From Rhabditoides inermis (taxonomy: Eukaryota > Nematoda > Chromadorea > Rhabditida > Rhabditidae): a stretch of 64,000 bases of DNA. The notes beneath the pieces were generated by a model. It searched no databases. It was not told the DNA's origin and saw only the letters and a list, made by a program, of their open reading frames with translations. The stretch lies in contig CAWZYM010000406.1 of assembly GCA_963966185.1 (NCBI GenBank), forward strand, positions 389,001 through 453,000, written 5' to 3'. Positions 52,763 through 63,366 of this stretch are shown piece after piece. Each line of letters starts with the position of its first letter. Within the stretch, counting starts at the first letter, position 1. The translations under genes and the position numbers were made by a program.

Positions 52763-53150
52763 CGCTCTACCACCTCCTTTTCTCATCCCTCTTTTCTTTG
52801 TCTCTCTCTCTCTCTCCCTCTCTCTCTCTTATATATTTTATGATATTAGATGAGTGATAACTAATAAATAATAATTTTCAACGCTCTACCACCTCCTTTT
52901 CTCATCCCTCTTTTCTTCGTCTCTCTCTCTCTCTCTCTCTCTCTCTTATATATTTTATGATATTAGATGAGTGATAACTAATAAATAATAATTTTCAACG
53001 CTCTACCACCTCCTTTTCTCATCCCTCTTTTCTTCGTCTCTCTCTCTCTCTCTCTCTCTCTTATATATTTTATGATATTAGATGAGTGATAACTAATAAA
53101 CAATAATTTTCAACGCTCTACCACCTCCTTTTCTCATCCCTCTTTTCTTC

Positions 53151-53187
<37 letters not shown>

Positions 53188-53240
53188 ATATTTTATGATA
53201 TTAGATGAGTGATAACTAATAAATAATAATTTTCAACCAG
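52763..53240 (+). repeat. Four-copy tandem of CT tract plus tail (115-119 bp)
   Basis: Four head-to-tail copies starting CGCTCTACCACCTCC at 52763, 52882, 52999 and 53114. Each has a CT tract of different length, TTTTATGATATTAGATGAG and AATAATTTTCAACG; the last ends TTTCAACCAG and joins satellite A. S5 has a single copy of the unit. Confidence 0.95.
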
Positions 53241-55650
53241 CTGCTGATAGGCTTTGACCGCGGAGGCGCGCCCTCTATGTGCATACGAAAGAGTGAAAGA
53301 TCAGAGAGTCGGAGAAAATGCATATCAGTATCAGCGATCAATATTTTATTATTATTACTGATCTACTGATCGGCTTTGACCGCGGAGGCGCGCGGAGCGT
53401 GCCGGAGCGCCCTCTATGTGCATACGAGAGAGTGAAAGATCAGAGAGTCGGAAAAAATGCATATCAGTATCAGTGATCATTTTTTTCTTATTATTACTGA
53501 TCTACTGATCGACTTTGACCGCGGAGGCGCGCGAAGCGTGCCGGAGCGCTTTCTATGTGCACACGAGAGATTGAAAGATCAGAGAGTCGGAGAAAATGCA
53601 TATCAGTATCAGTGATCAATATATTCTTATTATTACTGATTTACTGATCAACTTTGACCGCGGAGGCGCGCGAAGCGTGCCGGAGCGCTTTCTATGTGCA
53701 TACGAGAGTGTGAAAAATCAGAGAGTAGGAGAGAATGAATATCAGTATCAGTGATCATATTATTATAATTACTGATCTACTGATCGACTTTGACCGCGGA
53801 GGCGCGCGAAGCGTGCCGGAGCGCCTTCTATGTGCATACGAAAGAGTAAAAAATCAGAGAGTCGGAGAAAATGCATATCAGTATCAGTGATCAATGTTTT
53901 ATTATAATTACTGATCTACTGATCGACTTAGACCGCGAAGGCGCGCGATGCGTGCCGGAGCGCTTTCTATATGCCAAACGAGATAGTCAAAGATCAGAGA
54001 GTCGGAGAAAATGGATATCAGTATCAGTGATGAATGTATTAATAAAATTACTGATCTACTGATCGACTTTGACCGCGAAGGCGCGCGATGCGTGCCGGAG
54101 CGCTTTCTATATGCCAAACGAGATAGTCAAAGATCAGAGAGTCGGAGAAAATGGATATCAGTATCAGTGATGAATGTATTAATAAAATTACTGATCTACT
54201 GATCGACTTTGACCGCGGAGGCGCGCGAAGCGTGCCGGAGCGCTTTCTATGTGCATACGAGAGTGTGAAAAATCAGAGAGTAGGAGAGAATGAATATCAG
54301 TATCAGTGATTAATATATTATTATAATTACTGATCTACTGATCGACTTTGACCGCAAAGGCGCGCGCGCGAAGCGTGCCGGAGCGCCCTCTATGTGCATA
54401 CGAAAGAGTAAAAGATCAGAGAGTCGGAGAAAATGCATATTAGTATCAGTTATCAATATATTATTATAATTACTGATATACTGATCGGCTTTGACCGCGT
54501 AGGCGCGCGGAGCGTGCCGGAGCGCTTTCTATGTGCATACGAGAAAGTGAACGATCAGAGAGTCGGAGAAAATGCATATCAGTAGCAGTGATCAAAATAT
54601 TCTTATTTTTACTGATCTACTGATACACTTTGACCGCGTAGGCGCGCGGAGCGTGCCGGAGCGCTTTCTATGTGCATACGAGAAAGTGAACGATCAGAGA
54701 GTCGGAGAAAATGCATATCAGTAGCAGTGATCAATATATTCTTATTTTTACTGATCTACTGATATACGTTGACCGCGGAGGCGCGCGAAGCGTGCCGGAG
54801 CGCTTTCTATGTGCATACGAGAAAGTGAACGATCAGAGAGTCGGAGAAAATGCATATCAGTAGCAGTGATCAAAATATTCTTATTTTTTACTGATCTACT
54901 GATATACTTTGACCGCGTAGGCGCGCGGAGCGTGCCGGAGCGCTTTCTATGTGCATACGAGAAAGTGAACGATCAGAGAGTCGGAGAAAATGCATATCAG
55001 TAGCAGTGATCAATATCATCTTATTTTTACTGATCTACTGATATACTTTGACCGCGGAGGCGCGCGAAGCGTGCCGGAGCGCTTTCTATGTGCATACGAG
55101 AAAGTGAACGATCAGAGAGTCGGAAAAAATGCATATCAGTAGCAGTGATCGATATATTCCTATTTTTACTGATCTACTGATAGACTTTGACTGACCGCGT
55201 AGGCGCGCGAAGCGTGCCGGAGCGCTTTCTATGTGCATACGAGAAAGTGAACGATCAGAGAGTCGGATAAAATGCATATCAGTAGCAGTGATCAATATAT
55301 TCTTATTATTACTGATCTACTGATAGACTTTGACCGCGGAGGCGCGCGAAGCGTGCCGGAGCGCTTTCTTTGTGCAAACGAGAAAGTGAACGATCAGAGA
55401 GTCGGAGAAAATGCATATCAGTAGCAGTGATCAATATATTCTTATTGTTACTGATATACTGATAGACTTTGACCGCGGAGGCGCGCGAAGCGTGCCGGAG
55501 CGCCCTCTATGTGCAAACGAAAGAGTAAAAGATCATAAAGTCGGAGAAAATGCATATCAGTATCAGTGATCAATGTTTTGTTATAATTACTGATCTACTG
55601 ATATACTTTGACCGTGGAGGCGCGCGGAGAGTGCCCGGATCGCCTTCTAT
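53241..55650 (+). repeat. Satellite A array 10
   Basis: Satellite A monomers, from about 53,683 a duplicate of array 9. One core has extra GC repeats (AAAGGCGCGCGCGCGAAG near 54,357). Confidence 0.95.
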
Positions 55651-55928
55651 GAGCATAGTAAATATAACATCTGTAGATGAGCAGTCAAGCAGATACTATC
55701 AACCAGATACTGATAGATTGTGACACTTTCTAAATACTTGAAACTACTGAAAAATAAAAAAAGGAAATAAATAAAGATCAGTCATCTATTGAAAGACTGA
55801 CAACAGCACTTCTAGCACAGCTCCTAATAGCACTTCCAGAGCACATATCAAGTCAATCTATATATCAATCGATAGATAATTTTCTCCTCTATTTTATACC
55901 TATATTTCTAGCGCGCGAAGCGCGCTAG
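55651..55928 (+). repeat. Module P10, ends in CTAG hairpin
   Basis: Subfamily b P module, near-identical to P9 up to the hairpin (55908-55928). The S module after it is of another class than the one after P9. Confidence 0.9.
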
Positions 55929-56812
55929 TCGGGTGTATGTGTAAAATGCCCTATGGTTTCCGTACGTCCATCGCTCTACCGCGCCACCCACTACTCCTAT
56001 CTAGCCAAACGTGACATCGATCCGATGGTCTCGGTCCCGAGATGCAGGATTCCAATTTTCAGATCTTTATCTCTCATATCCGCGGAGCTATAAGCTCAAG
56101 AAGGTCCGACGAAATAGCGCGTAATCCGAGAGAGTCAGACAGAAAACAGGCGAAATAGTGTGTGAGGCGAGGAGACGGGTCACTGACGAATCGGCTGCGG
56201 CGAGTAGACCTTACAAGAACGAGTACTGCGAATCGCAGACTTCAGCTTTCGAGAAACGGTTTTCACGTCACTCCTCTACACTCCCTCAGCTACAAATCTG
56301 CCCGTAATCTTTTTATAACTCCTCCTGGTTTCCTTTCACGAAGTGATTTAGTCGAGGCGAGGCGACACCAAACAGTTGTCGCGGGCTGTTCAAGAAAACT
56401 AGGCAATCGTGTAAGGTCTCACTTCACTAGAACATGTATATAGGTGGCCACTACACTTCTACCAAAATTTGCATCTTTTTGTGACCTCTGACGCCCGCTA
56501 TCAATTAAATTCCTCTAATCGACGCCACTTTATTGCCCCGCGACGAGAGAGTGTGGCGAGGTGAGAGTGCGCCAGCTGCCAGTCTGTCTGCTGTTAGAGA
56601 AAGAGACAGTCAATTGTGCAAATGAGCGAGAACATCACCATGCACTACAAAACAGCTAACCACACTCCAAAAAACTGCGCTAATTTTATTTTTTGAGCAA
56701 ATACTATAAAATATTACTATATGCACTCACGTCATTCTATATTCAATCAGGGAAGTGAGGCGAGGCGTAATACATGTAACCTCCTTTTCTCATCCCTCTC
56801 CTTTTCTCATCC
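55929..56812 (+). repeat. Module S11
   Basis: S module of the TCGGGTG class, closest to S8 (both have AAGAAGGTCCG). Recurrent open frame at 56162-56443. Confidence 0.9.
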
Positions 56813-56870
56813 CTCTCTTTCTCGTCTCTCTTTCTCTTTCTTTCTCTCTTTCTCTCCCTCTCTCCCTCTC

Positions 56871-56905
<35 letters not shown>

Positions 56906-56992
56906 CTCTCTCTCTTGATTTTTTTAATAAAAGACCAGTGATAACTATAAATTATATTTGTATCTATAATAAAAATAAAAATTGTCAACCAG
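56813..56992 (+). repeat. CT tract and tail of S11
   Basis: A CT tract of about 100 bp, then TTTTTTTAATAAAAGACCAG and AATTGTCAACCAG. Confidence 0.95.
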
Positions 56993-57134
56993 ATTCTGAT
57001 AGGCTTTACCGCGGAGTGTGCCGGAGCGCCCTCTATGTGTATACGAGAGAGTGAAAGATCAGAGAGTAGGAAAGTAGGAGTCGGAGAAAATGCATATCAG
57101 TAGCAGTGATCAATTTATTCTTATTATTACTGAT
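56993..57134 (+). repeat. Satellite A, partial array 11a
   Basis: About one A monomer between the S11 tail and a B-like island. Confidence 0.9.
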
Positions 57135-57722
57135 CTACTGATAGGATTTGACTGCGGAGGCGCGCGGACCAGCTGTCTATGATCGTAGGCGAGAGTAGAT
57201 ATTTTATAATATTAGATCCGTGATAACTAATCATTGTCAACCAGCTACTGATAGGATTTGACCGCGGAGGCGCGCGGAGCGGCTGTCTGTGATCATAGGC
57301 GAGAGTAGAGATTTTATAATATTAGATCCGTGAAAACTAATCATTGTCAACCAGCTACTGATAGAATTTGAGCGCGGAGCGGCTGTCTGTGATCATAGGC
57401 GAGAGTAGATATTTTATAACATTAGATCCGTGATAACTAATCATTGTCAACCAGCTATTGATAGAATTTGATCGCGGAGCGGCTGTCTGTGATCATAGGC
57501 GAGAGTAGAGATTTTATAATATTAGATCCGTGATAACTAATCATTGTCAACCAGCTACTGATAGAATTTGAGCGCGGAGCGGCTGTCTGTGATCATAGGC
57601 GAGAGTAGATATTTTATAATATTAGATCCGTGATAACTAATCATTGTCAACCAGCTACTGATAGAATTTGACCGCGGAGGCGCGCGGAGCGGCTATCTAT
57701 GATCGTAGAGTAGTTATTTTAT
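57135..57722 (+). repeat. Island of satellite B with 100-bp variant
   Basis: B-type monomers inside an A context. Three carry an exact 10-bp loss in the GC core (GAATTTGAGCGCGGAGCGG or the GATCGCGG form), giving a 100-bp period at 57361, 57461 and 57561. The island ends in a broken monomer (GATCGTAGAGTAG). Confidence 0.95.
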
Positions 57723-58572
57723 GAAAAGTGAGAGACGAGAAAGTGAAAGATCAGAGAGTATAAGAAAATGCATATCTGTATCAGTGATTAATGTAATATT
57801 ATAATTACTGATCTACTGATAGAGTTTTAACGCGGAGGCGCGCGGAGCGTGCCGGAGCGCCTCCTGTGTGCATCCGAGAGAGTGAAATATCAGAGAGTCG
57901 GAGAGAATGCATATCAGTAACAGTGATAAATATATTTTATTATTACTGATCTACTAATAGAATTTGACCGCGGAGGCGCGCGAAGCGTGCCGGAGCGCCC
58001 TCCATGTGCATACGAGAGAGATATCAGAGAGTCGAAAAAAATGCATATCAGTAACAGTGATCAATATATTCTTATTATTACTGATCTACGGATAGACTTT
58101 GACCGCGGAGGCGCGCGAAGCGTGCCGGAGCGCCTCCTATGTGCATCCGAGAAAGTGAAATATCAGAGAGTCGGAGAGAACACATATCAGTAACAGTGAT
58201 AAATATATTCTTATTATTACTGATCTACTGATAGACTTTGACCGCGGAGGCGCGTGAAGCGTGCCGGAGCGCCTCCTATGTGCATCCGAGAAAGTGAAAT
58301 ATCAGAGAGTCGGAGAGAACGCATATCAGTAACAGTAATCAATATATTCTCATTATTACTGATCTACTGATCGGCTTTCACCGCGGAGGCGCGCGAAGCG
58401 TGCCGGAGCGCTTTCTATGTGCATACGAGAAAGTGAGAGATCAGAGAGACGGAAAAAAACATATTAGTATCAGTGATCATTATATTGTGATTTTTTATTA
58501 CTGTTACTGATAGGCTGTGATTTTTTATTGCTGTTACTGATAGGCAGCGGAGCGTGCCGGACCGCCTTCTAT
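57723..58572 (+). repeat. Satellite A array 11b
   Basis: Satellite A monomers of the AGCGCCTCCTATGTGCATCC type. A short duplication (GTGATTTTTTATTACTG and GTTACTGATAGGC) lies near 58,480-58,545, just before P11. Confidence 0.95.
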
Positions 58573-58845
58573 GAGCAAGGTAAATACATCTGTAGAAAAG
58601 CAGTCAACCAGATACTATCAACCAGATAGACTGTGACACTTTCTAATTATTTGAAATTACTGAAAATAAAAAAAAATAAGGAAAGAAACAAAGATCAGCC
58701 ATCTACTGGAAGACTGACAACAGCACTTCTAGCACAGCTCCTAATAGCACTTTCAGAGCACAAATCAAGTCAATCTATATATCAACCGATAGATAATTTT
58801 CTCCTATATTTTATACCTATATTTCTAGCGCGCGAAGCGCGCTAG
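58573..58845 (+). repeat. Module P11, ends in CTAG hairpin
   Basis: Subfamily b P module with GAGCAAGGTAAATAC at its start. Hairpin at 58825-58845, followed by TCTGGTG. Confidence 0.9.
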
Positions 58846-59740
58846 TCTGGTGTAAGTGTAAAATGCCCTATGGTGTCTGTACGTCCATCGCTCTACCGCG
58901 CCAGCCACTACTCCTATCTAGCCAAACGTGACATCAATCCGATGGTCTCGGTCCCGAGATGCAGGATTCCAATTTTCAGATCTTTATCTCTCATATCCGC
59001 GGAGCTATAAGCTCAAGAATGTCCGACGAAATAGCGCGTAATCAGAGAGAGTCAGACACAAAAGCGGCGAAATAGTGTGTGAGGCGAGGAGAGGGGTCAC
59101 TGGCGAATCGGCTGCGGCGAGTAGACCTTACAAGAACGAGTACTGCGAATCGCAGACTTCAGCTATCGAAAAACGGTTTCGACGTCACTCCTCTTCACTC
59201 CATCACCTACAAATCTGCCCGTATTCTTTTTATAACTCCTCCTGGTTTCCTTTCACGAAGGGATTTAGTCGAGGCGAGGCGACACCAAACAGTTGTCGCG
59301 GGCTGTTCAAGAAAACTAGGCAATCGTGTAAGGTCTCCCTTCACTACAACATGTATATAGGTGGCCACTACACTTCTACCAAAATTTGCATCTTTTTGTG
59401 ACCTCTGACGCCCGCTATCAATTAAATTCCTCTAATCGACGCCACTTTATTGCCCCGCGACGAGAGAGTGTGGCGAGGTGAGAGTGCGCCAGCTGCCAGT
59501 CTGTCTGATGTCAGAGAAAGAGACAGTCAATTGTGCAAATGAGCGAGAACATCACCACGCACTACGAAACAGCTCACCACACTCCAACAAACTGCGCGAT
59601 TACTATATTCTGAGTAAATACAATAAAACATAACTATATGCACTCACGTCATTCTATATTCAATCAGGGAAGTGAGGCGAGGCGAAATACTATGTAAGCT
59701 CCTTTTCTCATCCCTCTCCTTTTCTAATCCATCATTTTTT
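58846..59740 (+). repeat. Module S12
   Basis: S module of the TCTGGTG class, closest to S9 at its start. Recurrent open frame at 59079-59360. Confidence 0.9.
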
Positions 59741-59844
59741 TTCTCTCTTCTCTCTCTCTCTCTCTCTCTTATATTTTATAATATTAGACCAGTGATAACT
59801 ATAAATTATACTTAGATCTATAATAAATAGTAATTGTCAACCAG
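59741..59844 (+). repeat. CT tract and tail of S12
   Basis: The shortest CT tract among the S modules (about 30 bp), then TTTTATAATATTAGACCAG and AATTGTCAACCAG. Confidence 0.95.
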
Positions 59845-60714
59845 CTACTGATAGGCTTTTACCGCGGAGCGTGCCGGAGCGCTTTCTATGTGCATACGAG
59901 AGAGTGAAAGATCAGAGAGTAGGAGAGAATGCAAATCAGTAGCAGTGATCAATATATTATTATAATTGCTGATCTACTGATCGACTTTGACCGCGGAGGC
60001 GCGCGAAGCGTGCCGGAGCGCTTTCTATGTGCATACGAGAGAGTGAAAGATCAGAGAGTAGAAGAGAATGCAAATCAGTAGCAGTGATCAATATATTATT
60101 ATAATTGCTGATCTACTGATCGACTTTGACCGCGGAGGCGCGCGAAGCGTGCCGGAGCGCTTTCTATGTGCGTACGAGAAAGTAACGATCAGAGAGTCGG
60201 AGAAAATGCATATCAGTAACAGTGATCAATATATTCTTATTATTACTGATCTACTGATAGACTTTGACCGCGGAGGCGCGCGAAGCGTGCCGGAGCGCTT
60301 TCTATGTGCATACGAGAAAGTAACGATCAGAGAGTCGGAGAAAATGCATATCAGTAACAGTGATCAATATATTCTTATTATTACTGATCTACTGATAGAC
60401 TTTGACCGCGGAGACGCGCGAAGCGTGCCGGAGCGCCTCCTATGTGCATCCGAGAGAGTGAAATATCAGAGAGTCGGAGAGAATGCATATCAGTAACAAT
60501 GATCAATATATTCTTATTATTACTGATCTACTGATCGGCTTTGACTGCGGAGGCGCGCGAAGCGTGCCGGAGCGCTTTCTATGTGAATACGAGAAAATAA
60601 GAGATCAGAGAGTCGGAAAAAAGATATCAGTATCAGTGATCATTATATTGCGATTTTTTATTACGGATCTACTGATAGGCTTTGACCGCGGAGGCGCGCC
60701 GGAGCGCCTTCTAT
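59845..60714 (+). repeat. Satellite A array 12
   Basis: Satellite A monomers. Two have a one-base deletion (AAAGTAACGATC) that makes a 138-bp period, keeping a plus-strand frame open for 142 codons; not a gene. Confidence 0.95.
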
Positions 60715-60757
60715 ACTAAGCGCGCAACTAGCTCAGCATTTTCTGATCAAAAAATTA

Positions 60758-60785
60758 TCGCGCTCTATCTACAGATAGTGCGCGA
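60758..60785. repeat. Hairpin near left end of insertion
   Basis: Arms TCGCGCTCTATCT and AGATAGTGCGCGA (one mismatch) around AC, flanked by A-rich and T-rich runs that extend the possible stem. Confidence 0.85.
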
Positions 60786-61120
60786 TTTTTTTTTACTCTA
60801 TTCGCAATGGCTTCCCGCCATCCCGCGGTACGGTGTTCCCATCAGCTGTTTTTGATTATTTTCGAAATTCTTTCTGTTTGTTTTGTATGCATTTGTTATA
60901 ATTTGTTATATCATAGGCTCGCATTTAGCTCAGGATTTCCTGTTGAATTTTTTCCGTTCGTATGTATGTCGCGTTGTTGTATGACTGTTTATTCCATGAT
61001 CTATATTTGTCGCCTTCGTGTTTTATAATAGTTTTCATTGTGCTCACTCACAACCTACAGTTGTGATTGCGAAGTAGTGTGTTTCAGTTGGATAATGAAG
61101 GAGCTGGCGCACCGCGCTGA

Positions 61121-61597
61121 TCAAGCCGGTTTCGTTGCGCAAGAAGCTGCGCAGTCATCGCAAGTGTGTGGCGCCAGATTCTGGATGAGGTAAGGACGTA
61201 AGGATTGCGATTATCATATTTCATGTAGTTGTGTTTTATTGTAGTATTCGTCATGGTTGCAGATGATGTCGTACCGAGCCCGCGAGACGGGAAGACCGCG
61301 CGGCTGTGATCCGACAAACATCGCCGCCTCGCATGCCCGTTCTCTCCACTCTCCACCTTGCACTCTCGCACAGAAAAGGTTTTTAATTTCGCGGTTTTAC
61401 TTTGTGTAAATGTATTCATAACAGTGGTGATTCAACAGCAATATGATGATAGCGATAGCCCTGAAACGTATTTGTTGCAGGTTCTCGTGGATGACAGCCC
61501 AGCAGCGCGTCTTCATAAAGGACTACTGACATCTCGGACATACACCTAACAACAATCAAATTGTCATGTTCTATCGTAATCTCTAAATCGAAATAAA
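61121..61597 (+). pseudogene. Gene-like 3' fragment with two candidate introns
   Basis: I do not recognise the product. An open frame from 61121 reaches a consensus donor (GAG before GTAAGG at 61190). A 73-bp intron ends TTGCAG at 61262. Exon 61263-61378 starts ATGATGTCG and ends CAGAAAAG before GT. A 102-bp intron ends TTGTTGCAG at 61480, and the last exon, 61481-61529, ends with TGA. The frame is preserved across both junctions (77 codons, 54 from the first ATG). AATAAA lies at 61592-61597 with GT-rich sequence after it. This looks like the end of a cellular gene carried into the array; it has no visible promoter or known domain. Splicing is inferred from sequence only. Confidence 0.45.
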
Positions 61598-61838
61598 TAT
61601 GTTTGCGCTGGTTTATGCCTGTCTAACATCATGTATATTCTTGGTTTATGGCATTACTTTCTTAACACTGATTCGATGATTGACTAGTCATGTGCATTGG
61701 TGATTATTGAATGAGTTTTGGTATAAACGTTTAAAAACCAAAGATTTTGTGTCATGGTTGTCGGGAGTGGCCGGCTGGCGCGCGCCTGTCTCTATTTCTC
61801 TGCCGTCTCTCGTCGTCTAACCTATTTCGTCGCGCTCG

Positions 61839-61858
61839 GCTCTCTTGCGCGAGAGAGC
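61839..61858. repeat. Hairpin near right end of insertion
   Basis: GCTCTCTTGCGCGAGAGAGC folds into a 20-base hairpin (one G-T pair), about 25 bp before the insertion edge. Confidence 0.8.
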
Positions 61859-61884
61859 GAAACTGGTGGGCGAGCCTACTATAA

Positions 61885-62159
61885 GAGTATAGTAAATATA
61901 TTATTTGTACAAAAGCAGTAACTATCAACCGGATACTGATAGACTGTGACACTTTCTAATTATTTAAAATTACTGAAAATTAAAAAAAAATAAGATAATA
62001 AATAAAGATAAGTCATCTACTGGAAGACTGACAACAGCACTTCTAGCACAGCTCCTATCAGCACTTCCAGAGCACATATCAAGTCAATCTATATATCAAT
62101 CGATAGATAATTTTCTCCTCTATTTTATACCTATATTTCTAGCGCGCGAAGCGCGCTAG
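61885..62159 (+). repeat. Module P12, ends in CTAG hairpin
   Basis: Subfamily b P module with GAGTATAG at its start; hairpin at 62139-62159. The S after it is the S3/S4 type, although this P is not the P3 type. Confidence 0.9.
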
Positions 62160-63039
62160 TCGCAGCGCCGCTGCGCCTGTATGTGCAAAATGCCCTATGG
62201 TTTCCGTCCGTCCGTACGTCCATCGCTCTACCGCGCCACCCACTACTCCTATCTAGCCAAACGTGACATCGATCCGATGGTCTCGGTCCCGAGATGCAGG
62301 ATTCCAATTTTCAGATCTTTATCTCTCATATCCGCGGAGCTATAAGCTCAAGAAAGTCCGACGAAACAGCGCGTAATCCGAGAGAGTCAGACAGAAAAGA
62401 GGCGAAATAGTGTGTGAGGCGAGGAGACGGGTCACTGACGAATCGGCTGCGGCGAGTAGATCTTACAAGAACGAGCACTGCGAATCGCAGACTTTTGCCA
62501 TCGAGAAACGGTTTTGACGTCACTTCTCTACACTCCCTTACCTACAAATCTGCCCGTAATCTTTTTATAATTCCTCCTGGTTTCCTTTTACGAAGTGATT
62601 TAATCGAGGCGAGGCGACACCAAACAGTTGTCGCGGGCTGTTCAAGAAAACTAGGCAATCGTGTAAGGTCTCCCTTTACTACAACATGCAAATAGGTGGC
62701 CACTACACTTCTACCAAAATTTGCATCTTTTTGTGACCTCTGACGCCCGCTATCAATTAAATTCCTCTAATCGACGTTGTTTTATTGCCCCGCGACGAGA
62801 GAGTGTGGCGAGGTGAGAGTGCGCCAGCTGCCAGTCTGTCTGATGTCAGAGAAAGAGACAGTCAATTGTGCAAATGAGCGAGAACATCACCACGCACTAC
62901 GAAACAGCTCACCACACTCTAACAAACTGCGCGATTACTATGTTCTGAGTAAATACAATAAAACATTACTATCATTCTATAATCAATCATGAAAGTGAGT
63001 CGAGGGGAAACACCTCCTTTTCTCATCCTTTCTTTTTCG
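62160..63039 (+). repeat. Module S13
   Basis: S module nearly the same as S3 at first (to about 62,395) and as S4 afterwards. Recurrent open frames at 62414-62695 and 62777-62992. It leads into satellite B as S3 and S4 do, so B arrays are tied to this S lineage. Confidence 0.9.
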
Positions 63040-63255
63040 TCTTTCTCTCTTTCTCTCTTTCTCTCTTTCTTCTCTCTTGTTTTCATCTCTCTCTCTCTCT
63101 CTCTCCCTCTCTCCCTCTCTTCCTCTATCTCTATCTCTCTCTCCCTCTCCTCCTCTATCTCTCTCTCTCTCTCTTATATATTATGATTTTAGATTAGTGA
63201 TAACTATAATGTCTACTTGAATCTAAAAAAAAATATTTGTCAACCAGCTGTTCAT

Positions 63256-63312
<57 letters not shown>

Positions 63313-63366
63313 TCTCACACTTTTTCTCTCTCACTATCTCTTTGTTTTATAATAATTGTCAACCAG
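63040..63366 (+). repeat. Double CT tract and tail of S13
   Basis: CT tracts at about 63040-63174 and 63259-63340 with tails, as in S3 and S4. Confidence 0.95.

Larger units (their letters stand above)
60715..61884. mobile_element. 1.17-kb non-satellite insertion before P12
   Basis: Unique-looking sequence between the monomer end CGCCTTCTAT and the P start GAGTATAGTAAATAT, which adjoin in other macro-units. It has a 13-bp-arm hairpin near the left end (60758-60785, one mismatch) and a 20-base hairpin near the right end (61839-61858). In between is a gene-like 3' end with two candidate introns. The only duplicated flank I see is CTAT, so the element type is unresolved. It could be a transposon carrying a captured gene piece or a transferred genomic fragment. 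The ~280 bp right of the polyA signal hold nothing I recognise. Confidence 0.6.

Noticed and set aside
60068..60496. Plus-strand open frame of 142 codons
   Set aside because: Two monomers have a one-base loss giving a 138-bp period, which keeps the frame open. The same peptide phrases appear as short frames in most A monomers.
61084..61419. Minus-strand open frame of 111 codons
   Set aside because: It overlaps the plus-strand exons and introns, which have splice signals, a stop and a polyA signal. The minus frame has none of these.
60711..61884. Terminal inverted repeats and target duplication for the 60.7-kb insertion
   Set aside because: Only the 4-bp CTAT is shared at the two edges, and the ends do not match as inverted repeats over a useful length, so I did not assign a transposon class.
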